A stretch of 63,534 bases of DNA from Methylobacterium segetis (GTDB lineage Bacteria; Pseudomonadota; Alphaproteobacteria; Rhizobiales; Beijerinckiaceae): positions 1 to 63,534 of the forward strand of contig NZ_SMNT01000022.1 of NCBI RefSeq assembly GCF_004348265.1. Direction: 5' to 3'. Both the position numbers and the translations under genes were made by a program. Below the pieces are notes generated by a model that was not told where the DNA came from, ran no database searches, and saw only the letters and a program-made list of their open reading frames with translations. Shown piece after piece: positions 27,205-35,115 of this stretch; positions within the stretch are counted from its first letter, which is position 1; every line of letters begins with the position of its first letter.

Positions 27205-28731
27205 ATGGACGACCTCAACCAGCTCCTCCTGGGCTTCCAGGTCGCACTGACGTGGCAGAACGTGCTGTTCATGGTGGTCGGCGTGCTGCTCGGCATCGTG
27301 GTCGGCGTGCTGCCCGGCCTCGGCGGACCGAACGGCGTCGCCATCCTCCTGCCGCTCACCTTCGGGATGGACCCGACCTCGGCGATCATCCTGCTCTCGT
27401 CGATCTACTGGGGCGCGCTGTTCGGCGGCGCCATCACGTCGATCCTGTTCAACATCCCCGGGGAGGCGTGGTCGGTGGCCACGACCTTCGACGGCTATCC
27501 GATGGCCCAGCAGGGCCGGGCCGGAGAGGCGCTGACGGCGGCCTTCACCGCCTCCTTCATCGGCGCGCTCTCGGGCGTGGTGCTCATCACCTTCGTGGCG
27601 CCGCTCGTCGCCAAGTTCGCCCTGCGCTTCGGGCCGGCCGAGTTCTTCGGCGTGTTCTTCCTCACCTTCTGCTCGTTCATCGGGATGGGGCGGGAGAACA
27701 AGGCCAAGATCGTCGCCTCCCTCGCCCTCGGATTCCTCCTCGCGGCGGTGGGGCTCGACACCATCTCGGGCGACCTGCGCCTGACCTTCGGCTCGCCCGA
27801 ACTGATGAAGGGCTTCGACTTCCTCGTCGTGGTGATCGGCCTGTTCGGCGTGTCGGAGATCCTGCTCACCATCGAGGAGGGGCTGCATTTCAAGGGCAAG
27901 CGCGCCGCCATCGATCTCGCCGTCGTCCTGCGGACCTGGGCCACGCTGCCGCGCTACTGGGCGACGCTGATCCGCTCCTCGGTCGTGGGCATGTGGATGG
28001 GGGTGACGCCGGGCGGGGCGATCGCGGCCTCGTTCATGGGCTACGGGCTCGCCAAGCGCTTCTCGCGCAGGCCCGACGCCTTCGGTCGCGGCGAGGTCGA
28101 GGGCGTCCTCGCCCCCGAGACCGCCGCCCACGCGGCCGGCACCTCCGCCCTCCTGCCGATGCTGGCGCTCGGGATACCGGGCTCGGCCACCGCAGCGGTC
28201 CTGCTCGGGGGCCTGATGATCTGGGGCCTCCAGCCCGGACCCCTGCTGTTCGTCGAGAAGAAGGAGTTCGTCTGGGGTCTGATCGCCTCGATGTATCTCG
28301 GCAACGTCGCGGGCCTGCTGATCGTGCTCGCCACGGTGCCCGTCTTCGCCGCGATCATGCGCATCCCGTTCGCCCTCGTCGCGCCGATCATCCTCGTCGT
28401 CTGCGCCATCGGCGCCTTCACGGTCGAGTCGTCACGCTTCGACATCTGGCTGATGCTGGCCTTCGGCATCGTCGGCTACGTGTTCAAGAAGCTCGACTAT
28501 CCGCTCGCGCCGCTCGTCCTCGCGCTCGTGCTCGGGGACCGCGCCGAGGATGCCTTCCGTCAGGCCCTGCTCGGGTCCGGCGGCGACCTGTCGGTGTTCT
28601 TCTCGAACGGCCTCGTCTCGACGCTGATGATCCTCGCCCTGCTGCTCCTGTTCTGGGGGCCGCTGGGCGATATCCGCAGGCTCGTCGCGCGCAAGATCGG
28701 CCTGGGACGGGAGGCGCCGCTGGCGCCCTGA
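27205..28731 (+). CDS. tctA: Tripartite tricarboxylate transporter large permease (TctA)
   Basis: A 508-residue permease with about 12 membrane helices. The TctA signature near the N-terminus reads GIVVGVLPGLGGPNGVAILLPLTF, followed by YWGALFGGAITSILFNIPGE, and a second symmetric motif later (HAAGTSALLPMLALGIPGSATAAVLLGGLMIWGLQPGP region). It uses the proton or sodium gradient to bring in the carboxylate delivered by TctC. It ends 21 bases before the convergent TerC gene; the gap holds only a weak 5-base stem. Confidence 0.95.
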   Translation: MDDLNQLLLGFQVALTWQNVLFMVVGVLLGIVVGVLPGLGGPNGVAILLPLTFGMDPTSAIILLSSIYWGALFGGAITSILFNIPGEAWSVATTFDGYPMAQQGRAGEALTAAFTASFIGALSGVVLITFVAPLVAKFALRFGPAEFFGVFFLTFCSFIGMGRENKAKIVASLALGFLLAAVGLDTISGDLRLTFGSPELMKGFDFLVVVIGLFGVSEILLTIEEGLHFKGKRAAIDLAVVLRTWATLPRYWATLIRSSVVGMWMGVTPGGAIAASFMGYGLAKRFSRRPDAFGRGEVEGVLAPETAAHAAGTSALLPMLALGIPGSATAAVLLGGLMIWGLQPGPLLFVEKKEFVWGLIASMYLGNVAGLLIVLATVPVFAAIMRIPFALVAPIILVVCAIGAFTVESSRFDIWLMLAFGIVGYVFKKLDYPLAPLVLALVLGDRAEDAFRQALLGSGGDLSVFFSNGLVSTLMILALLLLFWGPLGDIRRLVARKIGLGREAPLAP

Positions 28732-28752
28732 GGGTGGGGCGCCGACGGCCCC

Positions 28753-29505
28753 TCAACCCCCCAGCACGTCGGCCTCGGCCTTGCCGACCGCCTCGGCCTG
28801 CTCCTGCGCGATCTCCCGGTCGCTCCGGCTCTTGAGGAGCGCACCGACACAGACGACGAAGGCGGCCCCGAGCGCGGCGACCGCGTAATGGACCCCGCCC
28901 TGCAGCGAGGCGGGCAGCGCCTCGACGAGGTGCTCCTGGACGAGCCGGTCCGAGGCGATCATCTCGCCGGCCACCCAGCCGAGCAGGCCGCCGCCGAACC
29001 AGATCAGGACCGGGAAACGGTCGATCAGCCGGGTGATCAGGCTCGCGCCGACGACGAGGAGGGGGACCGAGAGGGCGAGGCCGATGATGAAGAGTTCGTC
29101 GTGGCCCTTCGCGGCGCCCGCGACGGCGACGACGTTGTCGAAGCTCATCACGGCGTCGGCCACGACGATGGTCCAGATCGCCTTCGGCAGGCTCGAATGC
29201 TCCTTGATCGCACCCTCGCCCTCCTCCTCGCCGCGCACGAGCTTGACCGCGATGTGCAGGAGGATGAGCGCGCCGACGACCTTGAGGAGCGGGACGGCGA
29301 GCAGGTACGAGATGATCACGGCGAAGACGATGCGCAGCAGCGCCGCCGCCAGCGCGCCCAGGAACACGCCGATCCGCCGCTGCCGCTCCGGCAGGCCGCG
29401 GCAGGCGAGGGCGATCACCACCGCGTTGTCGCCGGACAGGATGATGTCGATCCAGACGATCTGGAGCAGGGACAGCAGGAAGGAGGATGACAGGTAGTGA
29501 TCCAC
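28753..29505 (-). CDS. TerC-family integral membrane protein (putative metal exporter)
   Basis: A 250-residue membrane protein. It has the two TerC half-motifs: IDIILSGDNAVVIALACRGLP near residue 20 and VVADAVMSFDNVVAVAGAAKG near residue 120, both with the conserved Asp-Asn pair, and seven to eight helices. TerC proteins export divalent metals, Mn2+ in several characterised bacteria. The start is the GTG at 29503-29505 (VDHYLSSSFLL), 10 bases after a GAGGGA ribosome site; in-frame upstream starts lack one. A long leader precedes it. Confidence 0.85.
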   Translation of the reverse strand: MDHYLSSSFLLSLLQIVWIDIILSGDNAVVIALACRGLPERQRRIGVFLGALAAALLRIVFAVIISYLLAVPLLKVVGALILLHIAVKLVRGEEEGEGAIKEHSSLPKAIWTIVVADAVMSFDNVVAVAGAAKGHDELFIIGLALSVPLLVVGASLITRLIDRFPVLIWFGGGLLGWVAGEMIASDRLVQEHLVEALPASLQGGVHYAVAALGAAFVVCVGALLKSRSDREIAQEQAEAVGKAEADVLGG

Positions 29506-29995
29506 GATGGACGTCCCTCGGGTCCGCGCCTGGCTGACGCAACGGCGTGATCGGCGCGCGGCGCCGCTCCGGTTCTGTATGCCAAGAGACCGAGCTGCGA
29601 AATCGCGCATGACGCCGCTCGCGCGACACTCCCGCCCTTCGGTCACGGGCGACAGCGGCCCGATCGGCGATAGGCGCGGGGTTCCCGACGCGCCGCGCTC
29701 GCCCATGTGCGATGGTGCACCGCACGCACAGGTGTCGCCTCGCGGCAGGAAACCCACTGACGCACAAGAGAGAAATCGCCTCGCGCAGGTGTCGCGGCAT
29801 GAAAGTGCTGCCAATTCGGCAAAATCTGGCATTATTATTATACTGCACTGCGACAAAGGCGGTATTGTCGATGCCGAGATCCTCACCAGATCGATACCCA
29901 TCGCAGTCGAGCGGCCGACCTACAAGGCGACGACACGGGCAGCACGGTGCTGCCGGGATCGTCCGAGGCCCGCTCACACAGAATGAGGATCGATC
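29506..29995. other. Long gene-free leader/promoter region of terC and the Gly-rich protein gene
   Basis: I find no credible gene in these 490 bases. On the minus strand, upstream of terC, is a structured stretch (about 29560-29645) with a GGGAGU element, CGUCAUGCG and UUGGCAUAC, loosely like the yybP-ykoY manganese riboswitch. Further right are two direct copies of CAGGTGTCGC (29729-29738 and 29786-29795) and an AT-rich patch (ATTATTATTATACT at about 29831-29844) suited to a promoter for the gene at 29996. Confidence 0.35.
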
Positions 29996-30367
29996 ATGAC
30001 CCATCGCATCAAGATCGCCGCTGCCGCCCTGGCTCTCGGCCTCGCCGCGTCGCCGAGCTTCGCCCAGACCTTCAACCCGGACAGCGCCAGCTACAACCGT
30101 GACGGCACGCTGAACGTGTGGGGCGCCCATATCGACCCGGTCGGCCCGCGCGGCGGCCTCATCGGCGGCGTCGGCAACGTAGTCGGCGGCGTGACCGGCG
30201 CCGTGGGTGGCGTCGTCGGCGGCACCGTGGGCGCGGCCGGCGACATCGTGACGGGCTCGGTCGCTCCGCGCCGTGTCGACACCTCCGCCCGCTACGGCGC
30301 CGCCGACGCGTTCGACCGTCCGGCGCAGTACGGCCGCAACGGCACCCCGGCCTACACCGCCTATTGA
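29996..30367 (+). CDS. Small secreted glycine/valine-rich protein
   Basis: A 123-residue protein with a clear signal peptide (LALGLAASPSFAQ). The middle, residues 50-87, is a low-complexity run of Gly, Val and Ala repeats with the pattern GGVxG (GGVGNVVGGVTGAVGGVVGG). The C-terminus is Tyr-rich (RYGAADAFDRPAQYGRNG). I do not recognise the function; the pattern resembles exported proteins that coat membranes or bind loosely to the envelope. It has a good ribosome site (GAGGATC) and its own terminator. Confidence 0.75.
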   Translation: MTHRIKIAAAALALGLAASPSFAQTFNPDSASYNRDGTLNVWGAHIDPVGPRGGLIGGVGNVVGGVTGAVGGVVGGTVGAAGDIVTGSVAPRRVDTSARYGAADAFDRPAQYGRNGTPAYTAY

Positions 30368-30395
30368 GACGGACCGCAGCACCGGTTCGATGAAG

Positions 30396-30422
30396 CGGCG
30401 GGGCGCGAGCCCCGCCGTTTTT
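30396..30422 (+). terminator. Rho-independent terminator of the Gly-rich protein gene
   Basis: CGGCGGGGC (30396-30404) pairs with GCCCCGCCG (30409-30417) around GCGA, followed at once by TTTTT (30418-30422). It lies 29 bases after the stop codon. Confidence 0.92.
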
Positions 30423-30465
30423 GTGTGTGCCGTCTGCGGAGCGGCGATCCGGATCGTTCATGCGA

Positions 30466-30498
30466 AAGGCCCGGAGCGGGATGTCCGCTCCGGGCCTT
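30466..30498 (-). terminator. Hairpin terminator of the phospholipase A2-like gene
   Basis: AAGGCCCGGAGCG (30466-30478) pairs perfectly over 13 bases with CGCTCCGGGCCTT (30486-30498). It lies 34 bases beyond the minus-strand stop at 30532. On that strand the stem ends in a short run of T. Confidence 0.75.
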
Positions 30499-30531
30499 CC
30501 TGCAGAGCCGGCTTGCCGGAACCGGCCGAGC

Positions 30532-30993
30532 CTACTCGTCGTCCGCCTCGTCCTGATCGTCGGTCGCGTCGGGCACCGGCACGAGCCGGCGCGGAGCGAG
30601 CGTGTCCTGCTCGATCCCGCCCGTCACGGGCGTGACGGCCGGCCCGGCCGCGAGCCGTTGCTCCGCCGGCATGAGACCGGCGCCGAGGGCCGCGAGGCCG
30701 GCCAGGGTGCGGAGATCCTCGGGCTCGCGCGGGTCGCGCGAGATCGCCTCGGCCTCGTGCTGGAGCCGCGCGTTGCAGGCGCGCGACGGCAGTCCCTGAT
30801 CGGGCGTGCAGGCGTCGTGGCGCGCGCAGGCCGCGTCGAGGGCGTCGATCGGCGGGAGCGGCCCGTTATTGCCGGGGCCGCAGTAATTCCCGTGCAGGAG
30901 GAGAGCCGGTGCCCGGCCCGCCGGCGCGGCTTGGGCCAGGGTCGGCGCCGCAGCGCCGAGGGCCAGCAGGAGGGAGATCGCGTATCGGTTCAT
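30532..30993 (-). CDS. Small secreted phospholipase A2-like protein
   Basis: A 153-residue exported protein with a signal peptide ending in TLAQAA. Residues 35-62 carry the two hallmarks of the secreted phospholipase A2 fold: a calcium-loop-like YCGPGNNG and the active-site helix DALDAACARHDACT, with the catalytic His-Asp pair and flanking Cys. This would make it a calcium-dependent lipase-type enzyme or a relative without activity. The C-terminal 40 residues are acidic and disordered (DATDDQDEADDE). It is a single gene with its own terminator, read towards the Gly-rich protein gene. Confidence 0.72.
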   Translation of the reverse strand: MNRYAISLLLALGAAAPTLAQAAPAGRAPALLLHGNYCGPGNNGPLPPIDALDAACARHDACTPDQGLPSRACNARLQHEAEAISRDPREPEDLRTLAGLAALGAGLMPAEQRLAAGPAVTPVTGGIEQDTLAPRRLVPVPDATDDQDEADDE

Positions 30994-31051
30994 GGGGCCT
31001 CGCGTCAGGTGCGTTGCGGGAGTCGTTCGATCGGGCTCGGGCGCCCGCGGC

Positions 31052-31852
31052 TCAGCCGGCGGAGCCCGGCTCGGCCATCTTGCGGTGGAGCCGCGCCGCC
31101 ACCGTGTCGGGCAGCGCGCCGGTCACGGCGCTGAGCACCCTGTTCGTCAGGGTGGGCACGACCTTGTCCCGGCCGGCCTGGAGCGCCGCGAAGGCCGCCC
31201 TGGCGACCTCGGCCGGGTCGTCCTTGCTCCGCGAGGCGCCGACCTTCGTGTCGAGCATCTCGGCCCGGTTGAAGAAGTTCGTCTCGGTCGGGCCGGGCAT
31301 CAGGACGGTCACGTCGATGCCGGTGTCCCGCAATTCGTCGCGCAGCGCCTCGCCGAACCAGCGCAGGAAGACCTTGGTGGCGCCGTAGACCGCCTCGTAC
31401 GGGTCCGGCATCGCCGCCGAGATCGAGGAGGTGAAGAGCAGCTTGCCGCTGTCGCGCGCGACCATATCCGCGAGCACGAGCTTGGTGAGCTGGACGGCGC
31501 CGCGGACGTTGAGATCGATCATTCGCAATTCGCGCCGCAGGTCGGTCTCGGAGAAGGGGCCGCCGAGGCCGGTGCCCGCATTCACGCAGAGCACGTCGAC
31601 GGGCCGGCCGCTCTCGCGGATCGCCCGATAGAGCTCGTCGACACCCTCCTCGCGCGAGAGGTCGGCGGCGTGCGTGAGCACGGCGGCCCCTCCGCGCGAC
31701 AGGCGACCCGCGGCTTCGGCGAGGTGGCCGGCCGTCTCGGCGGCGATGAGCACGTCGTAGCCGTTCTCGACGAAGGTGCGGGCGAGCTCGAAGCCGATGC
31801 CGTTCGAACCGCCGGTGACGACGGAGAACGGGCGGGCGGAATTCTCGGGCAT
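31052..31852 (-). CDS. SDR family NAD(P)-dependent oxidoreductase
   Basis: A 266-residue classical short-chain dehydrogenase. It has the cofactor motif VVTGGSNGIGFELA near the N-terminus, CVNAGTG, and the catalytic Ser and Tyr-x-x-x-Lys (FTSSISAAMPDPYEAVYGATK). The cofactor preference and substrate are not evident. The C-terminal part (NRVLSAVTGALPDTVAARLHRKM) resembles SDRs described as acting on ketones or aldehydes of fatty origin. The start is the ATG at 31850-31852. It is transcribed alone. Confidence 0.88.
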   Translation of the reverse strand: MPENSARPFSVVTGGSNGIGFELARTFVENGYDVLIAAETAGHLAEAAGRLSRGGAAVLTHAADLSREEGVDELYRAIRESGRPVDVLCVNAGTGLGGPFSETDLRRELRMIDLNVRGAVQLTKLVLADMVARDSGKLLFTSSISAAMPDPYEAVYGATKVFLRWFGEALRDELRDTGIDVTVLMPGPTETNFFNRAEMLDTKVGASRSKDDPAEVARAAFAALQAGRDKVVPTLTNRVLSAVTGALPDTVAARLHRKMAEPGSAG

Positions 31853-32032
31853 CACGGTCTCCGGTTGCTGCGGCCAACCGATCGCACCCCCCGAGGTTCC
31901 CGCTCCCAGGGGCTGGTGGGTGCAGGGGAGCGCGCCGCTGCACGCAGGGCTAGCGATCCAGCGGGCAGTCCCGGCCGGTCGCAGGGGAACGCAACCGGCC
32001 TCGGAGAATTGCCCGGAGCGCGCTTCGCGACC

Positions 32033-32067
32033 GATCCCGGGCGGCCGCCCGACGACCGCCCGGGATC
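32033..32067. repeat. Perfect 12-base inverted repeat
   Basis: GATCCCGGGCGG (32033-32044) and CCGCCCGGGATC (32056-32067) with an 11-base loop. It lies in a 317-base stretch (31853-32169) without a gene, between the SDR promoter side and the catalase-like remnant. It may be an RNA hairpin or a protein-binding site. Confidence 0.6.
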
Positions 32068-32169
32068 CGCCCGGCCTTCGGGCCAAACCCTCGGCAACCC
32101 GGTTCCGAATTCCATTCCCCTCGAGAAGCCTGTGGGCCGAGGCTGCCTGTTCAGGGAAGTGCCCGATGA

Positions 32170-32523
32170 CCGGCGCCCGAAGCTCGAAGACCCATCCGGC
32201 ATTACGGCGGCACCGAGACGGCCGCACCCGACGAGGCCGAGACCATCGAGGAGATGATCGCGTCGATGACGCGGGAGAGGGTGACGCCCGCGAACCGCGA
32301 TCACCACGCTGTCCGGGCCTTGCGCGCCAGGGTCAGCGGTGTCGCCGTGGGGCAAGGGCAGGTCCTTCCGGATCTGCGCCAGGGGCTGATTGCCGCGCCG
32401 GGCAACCATCCGGTGGTCGTCCGCTTTGCGCAGGGGCCGGGCGAGTCCCTCAAGGACAGCGTGTCCCCGTATCGCGGGATGGCGATCAGGTCCCGGCCTG
32501 AACCTCTCCCCGCCACCGGCTGA
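32170..32523 (+). pseudogene. N-terminal remnant of a catalase-family (SrpA-like) gene
   Basis: In one frame this reads YGGTETAAPDEAETIEEMIAS, then DHHAVRALRARVSGVAVGQG, then LRQGLIAAPGNHPVVVRFAQGPGE and DSVSPYRGMAIR, and stops. This matches the first hundred or so residues of haem catalase-like proteins of the SrpA/y4iL type. The rest of the domain, including the haem region, is absent. Upstream the frame is blocked by TGA at 32167-32169 and no suitable start is present, so it is probably a decayed copy. The stop overlaps the region of the next gene start. Confidence 0.65.
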
Positions 32524-32555
32524 TGCCGTCTCAACCTCCAGGACCAGGACCGGAC

Positions 32556-33377
32556 ATGCCCTTCATCGAGACCTCGGATGCCACGCGCCTGTTCTACAAG
32601 GATTGGGGCAGCGGGCGGCCGGTCGTGTTCCTTCACGGCTGGCCCCTCGATGCGGACATGTGGGAGTACCAGCAGCCCGCCGTGACGCAGGCGGGCTTCC
32701 GCACGATCGCCTACGACCGGCGCGGCTTCGGACGCTCCGACCAGCCCTGGACCGGGTACGATTACGACACTTTCGCCGACGACCTGAAGGCGGTCCTCGA
32801 CGGGCTCGATCTCCGGGATGCGACCCTCGTCGGCTTCTCCATGGGCGGTGGCGAGATCGCCCGCTACCTGTCGCGCCACGGCGGCGCACGGGTCTCGCGG
32901 GTGGTGCTCGTCTCCGCCGTGACCCCGATGTTGGCGAGAACCCCCGACCATCCCGACGGCATCGACCCGGGCGTGTTCGAGGGCATGATCGCCGGCCTCG
33001 AGAAGGACCGGCCGAACTTCCTGGCGAATTTCGCCAAGACCTTCTTCGGGGTCGGCATGTTCAGCTCGCCCGCCTCCACCGAGTTGATCGCCTGGACCGG
33101 CAACCTCGCCATGCTGGCCTCGCCCAAGGCCACGGTCGATTGCGTGCGGGCCTTCGGCTGGACGGATTTCCGCCGCGACCTGGCGGCTTTCCGCGTGCCC
33201 ACCCTCGTGATTCACGGCGACGCGGATCAGACCGTGCCGTTCGAGGTCAGCGGCAAGGCCGCGGCCGCCGCGATCCCGGGTGCGCAGCTCGTGGTCTACG
33301 AGGGCGCACCGCACGCCGTTCCCTTCACCCACAAGGACCGGCTGAACGCGGATCTCCTCGCCTTCCTGAGGGCCTGA
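32556..33377 (+). CDS. Alpha/beta hydrolase (non-haem chloroperoxidase/arylesterase type)
   Basis: A 273-residue alpha/beta hydrolase. The oxyanion region is VVFLHGWPLDADMW, the nucleophile is Ser95 in GFSMGGGE, the acid is Asp in IHGDADQTVPF and the base is His in EGAPHAVPFTHKDRLN. The order and wording match cofactor-free haloperoxidase-like esterases, which hydrolyse esters and can form peracids. I use the ATG at 32556, preceded by CAGGACCAGGAC; an ATG at 32523 would add 11 Pro-rich residues. It directly follows the catalase remnant. Confidence 0.88.
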   Translation: MPFIETSDATRLFYKDWGSGRPVVFLHGWPLDADMWEYQQPAVTQAGFRTIAYDRRGFGRSDQPWTGYDYDTFADDLKAVLDGLDLRDATLVGFSMGGGEIARYLSRHGGARVSRVVLVSAVTPMLARTPDHPDGIDPGVFEGMIAGLEKDRPNFLANFAKTFFGVGMFSSPASTELIAWTGNLAMLASPKATVDCVRAFGWTDFRRDLAAFRVPTLVIHGDADQTVPFEVSGKAAAAAIPGAQLVVYEGAPHAVPFTHKDRLNADLLAFLRA

Positions 33378-33453
33378 ACCGGGCTTAAGGGCTGAACCGG
33401 ACGGCCGGTCGCGCGGTTCACGTCATCTGACACGTGCACGGGAGGCGAACGCG

Positions 33454-33831
33454 GTGAACGCAGCGGCTGAGCAGGACGGCGCGACGGTGATCCTGGTCGA
33501 GGAAGAGCCCGACGAGCGGGCAGCGATGTCGGGATTGCTGCGCGAGGCCGGCTTCTCGGTCGTGGAGGCGGAGACGACCGATCAGGCGTTGCACCTGCTC
33601 GAATCCGTCGCGGCGTCGGCGCTCGTCACGGATGCCCATGTTCCGGGTGGGATCGACGGCTGGGAACTGGCGCAGAGGGCACGCGGCCTCCGGCCGGATC
33701 TCCCCGTCGTGCTGATGTCGGGACATTCCGATCCGACATCCGGCCCCCTCCCGGAGGGCGCCGAGTTCATCCTCAAGCCGAATGTGGTGGCAAACCTCGT
33801 GCCGACGCTGCGGCGCCTCACAGGTCGCTGA
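33454..33831 (+). CDS. Single-domain response regulator
   Basis: A 125-residue stand-alone receiver domain. The acidic pocket lies in VILVEEEPDE (15-20), the phospho-acceptor is Asp60 in LVTDAHVPG, Ser/Thr is in LMSGHSD (87-93) and the Lys is in FILKPN (108). There is no output domain, so it would signal by protein contact, as in phosphorelays. No kinase is adjacent. The start is a GTG at 33454 after GGAGGCGAAC. Confidence 0.85.
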   Translation: MNAAAEQDGATVILVEEEPDERAAMSGLLREAGFSVVEAETTDQALHLLESVAASALVTDAHVPGGIDGWELAQRARGLRPDLPVVLMSGHSDPTSGPLPEGAEFILKPNVVANLVPTLRRLTGR

Positions 33832-33936
33832 TCGGGGCCGTCTCGCGCGGGCAGGCCGAGCCGCCGAGGTGCCCCGGACCGGCGGGACCGTGCCGGCTCG
33901 GGCCCGAAGCGTCGTCGGGAACGGGGGCGTCGGCGA

Positions 33937-34104
33937 TCAGCCTCCGCCGATGCCGGTGACGACCTTTCCGGTGCCGTTGCAATCCGGGCAGGTCTTCGCC
34001 TCGAACTGGCCCGACCCCGCGCAGCGCGGGCACAGATTCTCGCCCGTGCCCGGTGTTCCGGGTTGAGCCTCGTCTCCGGGTTTCGTGGGCTCTGCGCTCG
34101 TCAT
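33937..34104 (-). CDS. 55-residue DnaJ-type zinc-finger protein
   Basis: A tiny protein not easily found by length filters. After a Pro/Gly-rich N-terminal part (TSAEPTKPGDEAQPGTPG) come two CxxCxGxG units, CPRCAGSGQ and CPDCNGTGK, separated by 9 residues, which form a single zinc-binding finger of the DnaJ central domain kind. It should bind one Zn2+; partner and role are unknown. The ATG at 34102-34104 follows a GAGGGAGCGC ribosome site, which supports translation. It is transcribed alone, convergent with the response regulator. Confidence 0.75.
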   Translation of the reverse strand: MTSAEPTKPGDEAQPGTPGTGENLCPRCAGSGQFEAKTCPDCNGTGKVVTGIGGG

Positions 34105-34218
34105 GCTGCGCTCCCTCGTTCAGGGTTGGGAGAACCGCCCACATCCTGGCGATGTTCCCCGGCGCCTACCGAGAACGCGCGCCGCGGCTCTCCTCCGCAG
34201 GCCGCGCCGGGATCGGGT

Positions 34219-35115
34219 TCAGGGCAAGGAACCCTGTGTCGCGTCCCGCAGGAGGGCTGGAACCTCCTCCGCGATCTCGCGGGCCAGGAAGCCGATCGGC
34301 CCGACGCGGGCAGCCAGCCGACGCCCCGCCTCGCCATGCAGGCAGACACCCCAGAGCGCGGCCGTCATCGCGTCGACGCCCCGCGCCAGGAGGCCCGCGA
34401 GGATGCCGGACAGCGCGTCACCGGAACCCGACGTCGCCAGCCCGACGCCGCCGCCCTCGTAGAGCCATCGCTCGCCGGCCGGGTTCACGATCCAGCTCTT
34501 CGCGCCCTTCATGATCACGACGCATCCGAGCAGATCGACCGCCTTCAGCGCTGCCGCGAGCGGATCCGCCTCGACCGCGTCCCGGTCGATCCGCAGGAGT
34601 TTCGCCATCTCGCCCGCATGGGGCGTGATCACCACGCGGCTGCCGCAGGGCCGAACCGAATCGGCGGCGGCACCGAGACCGCAGACGGCCCCCGCATCGA
34701 GCACGAAAGATGGCGAAGGCCGTCCCTGCAGGAGCGAGAGGGTGAGCGCGTCCGTGGCCTCGCCGGCGCTCAGGCCGGGGCCGATCAGAACCGCATCGCA
34801 AGCCTCCGCCAGCGCCGGAACGCGCCGTCCCGCCTCGGCCGGGTCCACCTCTCCGTTCTCGGTCTCGGCGAGCCCGATGAGCCGGGCCTCGGGCACCGCG
34901 AGGGCCATGGCCATCGCCACGCTTCGGACGGTCGCGATCCGCAATCGTCCGGCTCCCGCCCGCAGGGCCGCGACGCCGGCGAGGAGCGCGGCTCCGGGAA
35001 CTTCGACGGATCCGCCGAGCACGAGGACGGTGCCGCGCTGCTCCTTGCTGCCGTCCTGCGGCATCGGGAGCGGCCGGGCCCGGAGCCCGTCGAGGGTCAG
35101 GTGCTGCTCCGTCAT
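34219..35115 (-). CDS. nnrD: ADP-dependent NAD(P)H-hydrate dehydratase
   Basis: A 298-residue carbohydrate-kinase-like (YjeF C-terminal) protein. It has GTVLVLGGSVEVPGAALLAGVAALRAGAG near the start, LDAGAVCGLG, VVITPHAGEMAKLL (the nucleotide and substrate motif) and the ATP/ADP-binding GVGLATSGSGDALSGILAGLLARG near 250. It repairs hydrated NADH and NADPH using ADP. The usual epimerase (YjeF N-terminal) domain is missing and would have to be elsewhere. The ATG overlaps the stop of the phosphatase gene (ATGA), so the two are coupled. Confidence 0.9.
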   Translation of the reverse strand: MTEQHLTLDGLRARPLPMPQDGSKEQRGTVLVLGGSVEVPGAALLAGVAALRAGAGRLRIATVRSVAMAMALAVPEARLIGLAETENGEVDPAEAGRRVPALAEACDAVLIGPGLSAGEATDALTLSLLQGRPSPSFVLDAGAVCGLGAAADSVRPCGSRVVITPHAGEMAKLLRIDRDAVEADPLAAALKAVDLLGCVVIMKGAKSWIVNPAGERWLYEGGGVGLATSGSGDALSGILAGLLARGVDAMTAALWGVCLHGEAGRRLAARVGPIGFLAREIAEEVPALLRDATQGSLP

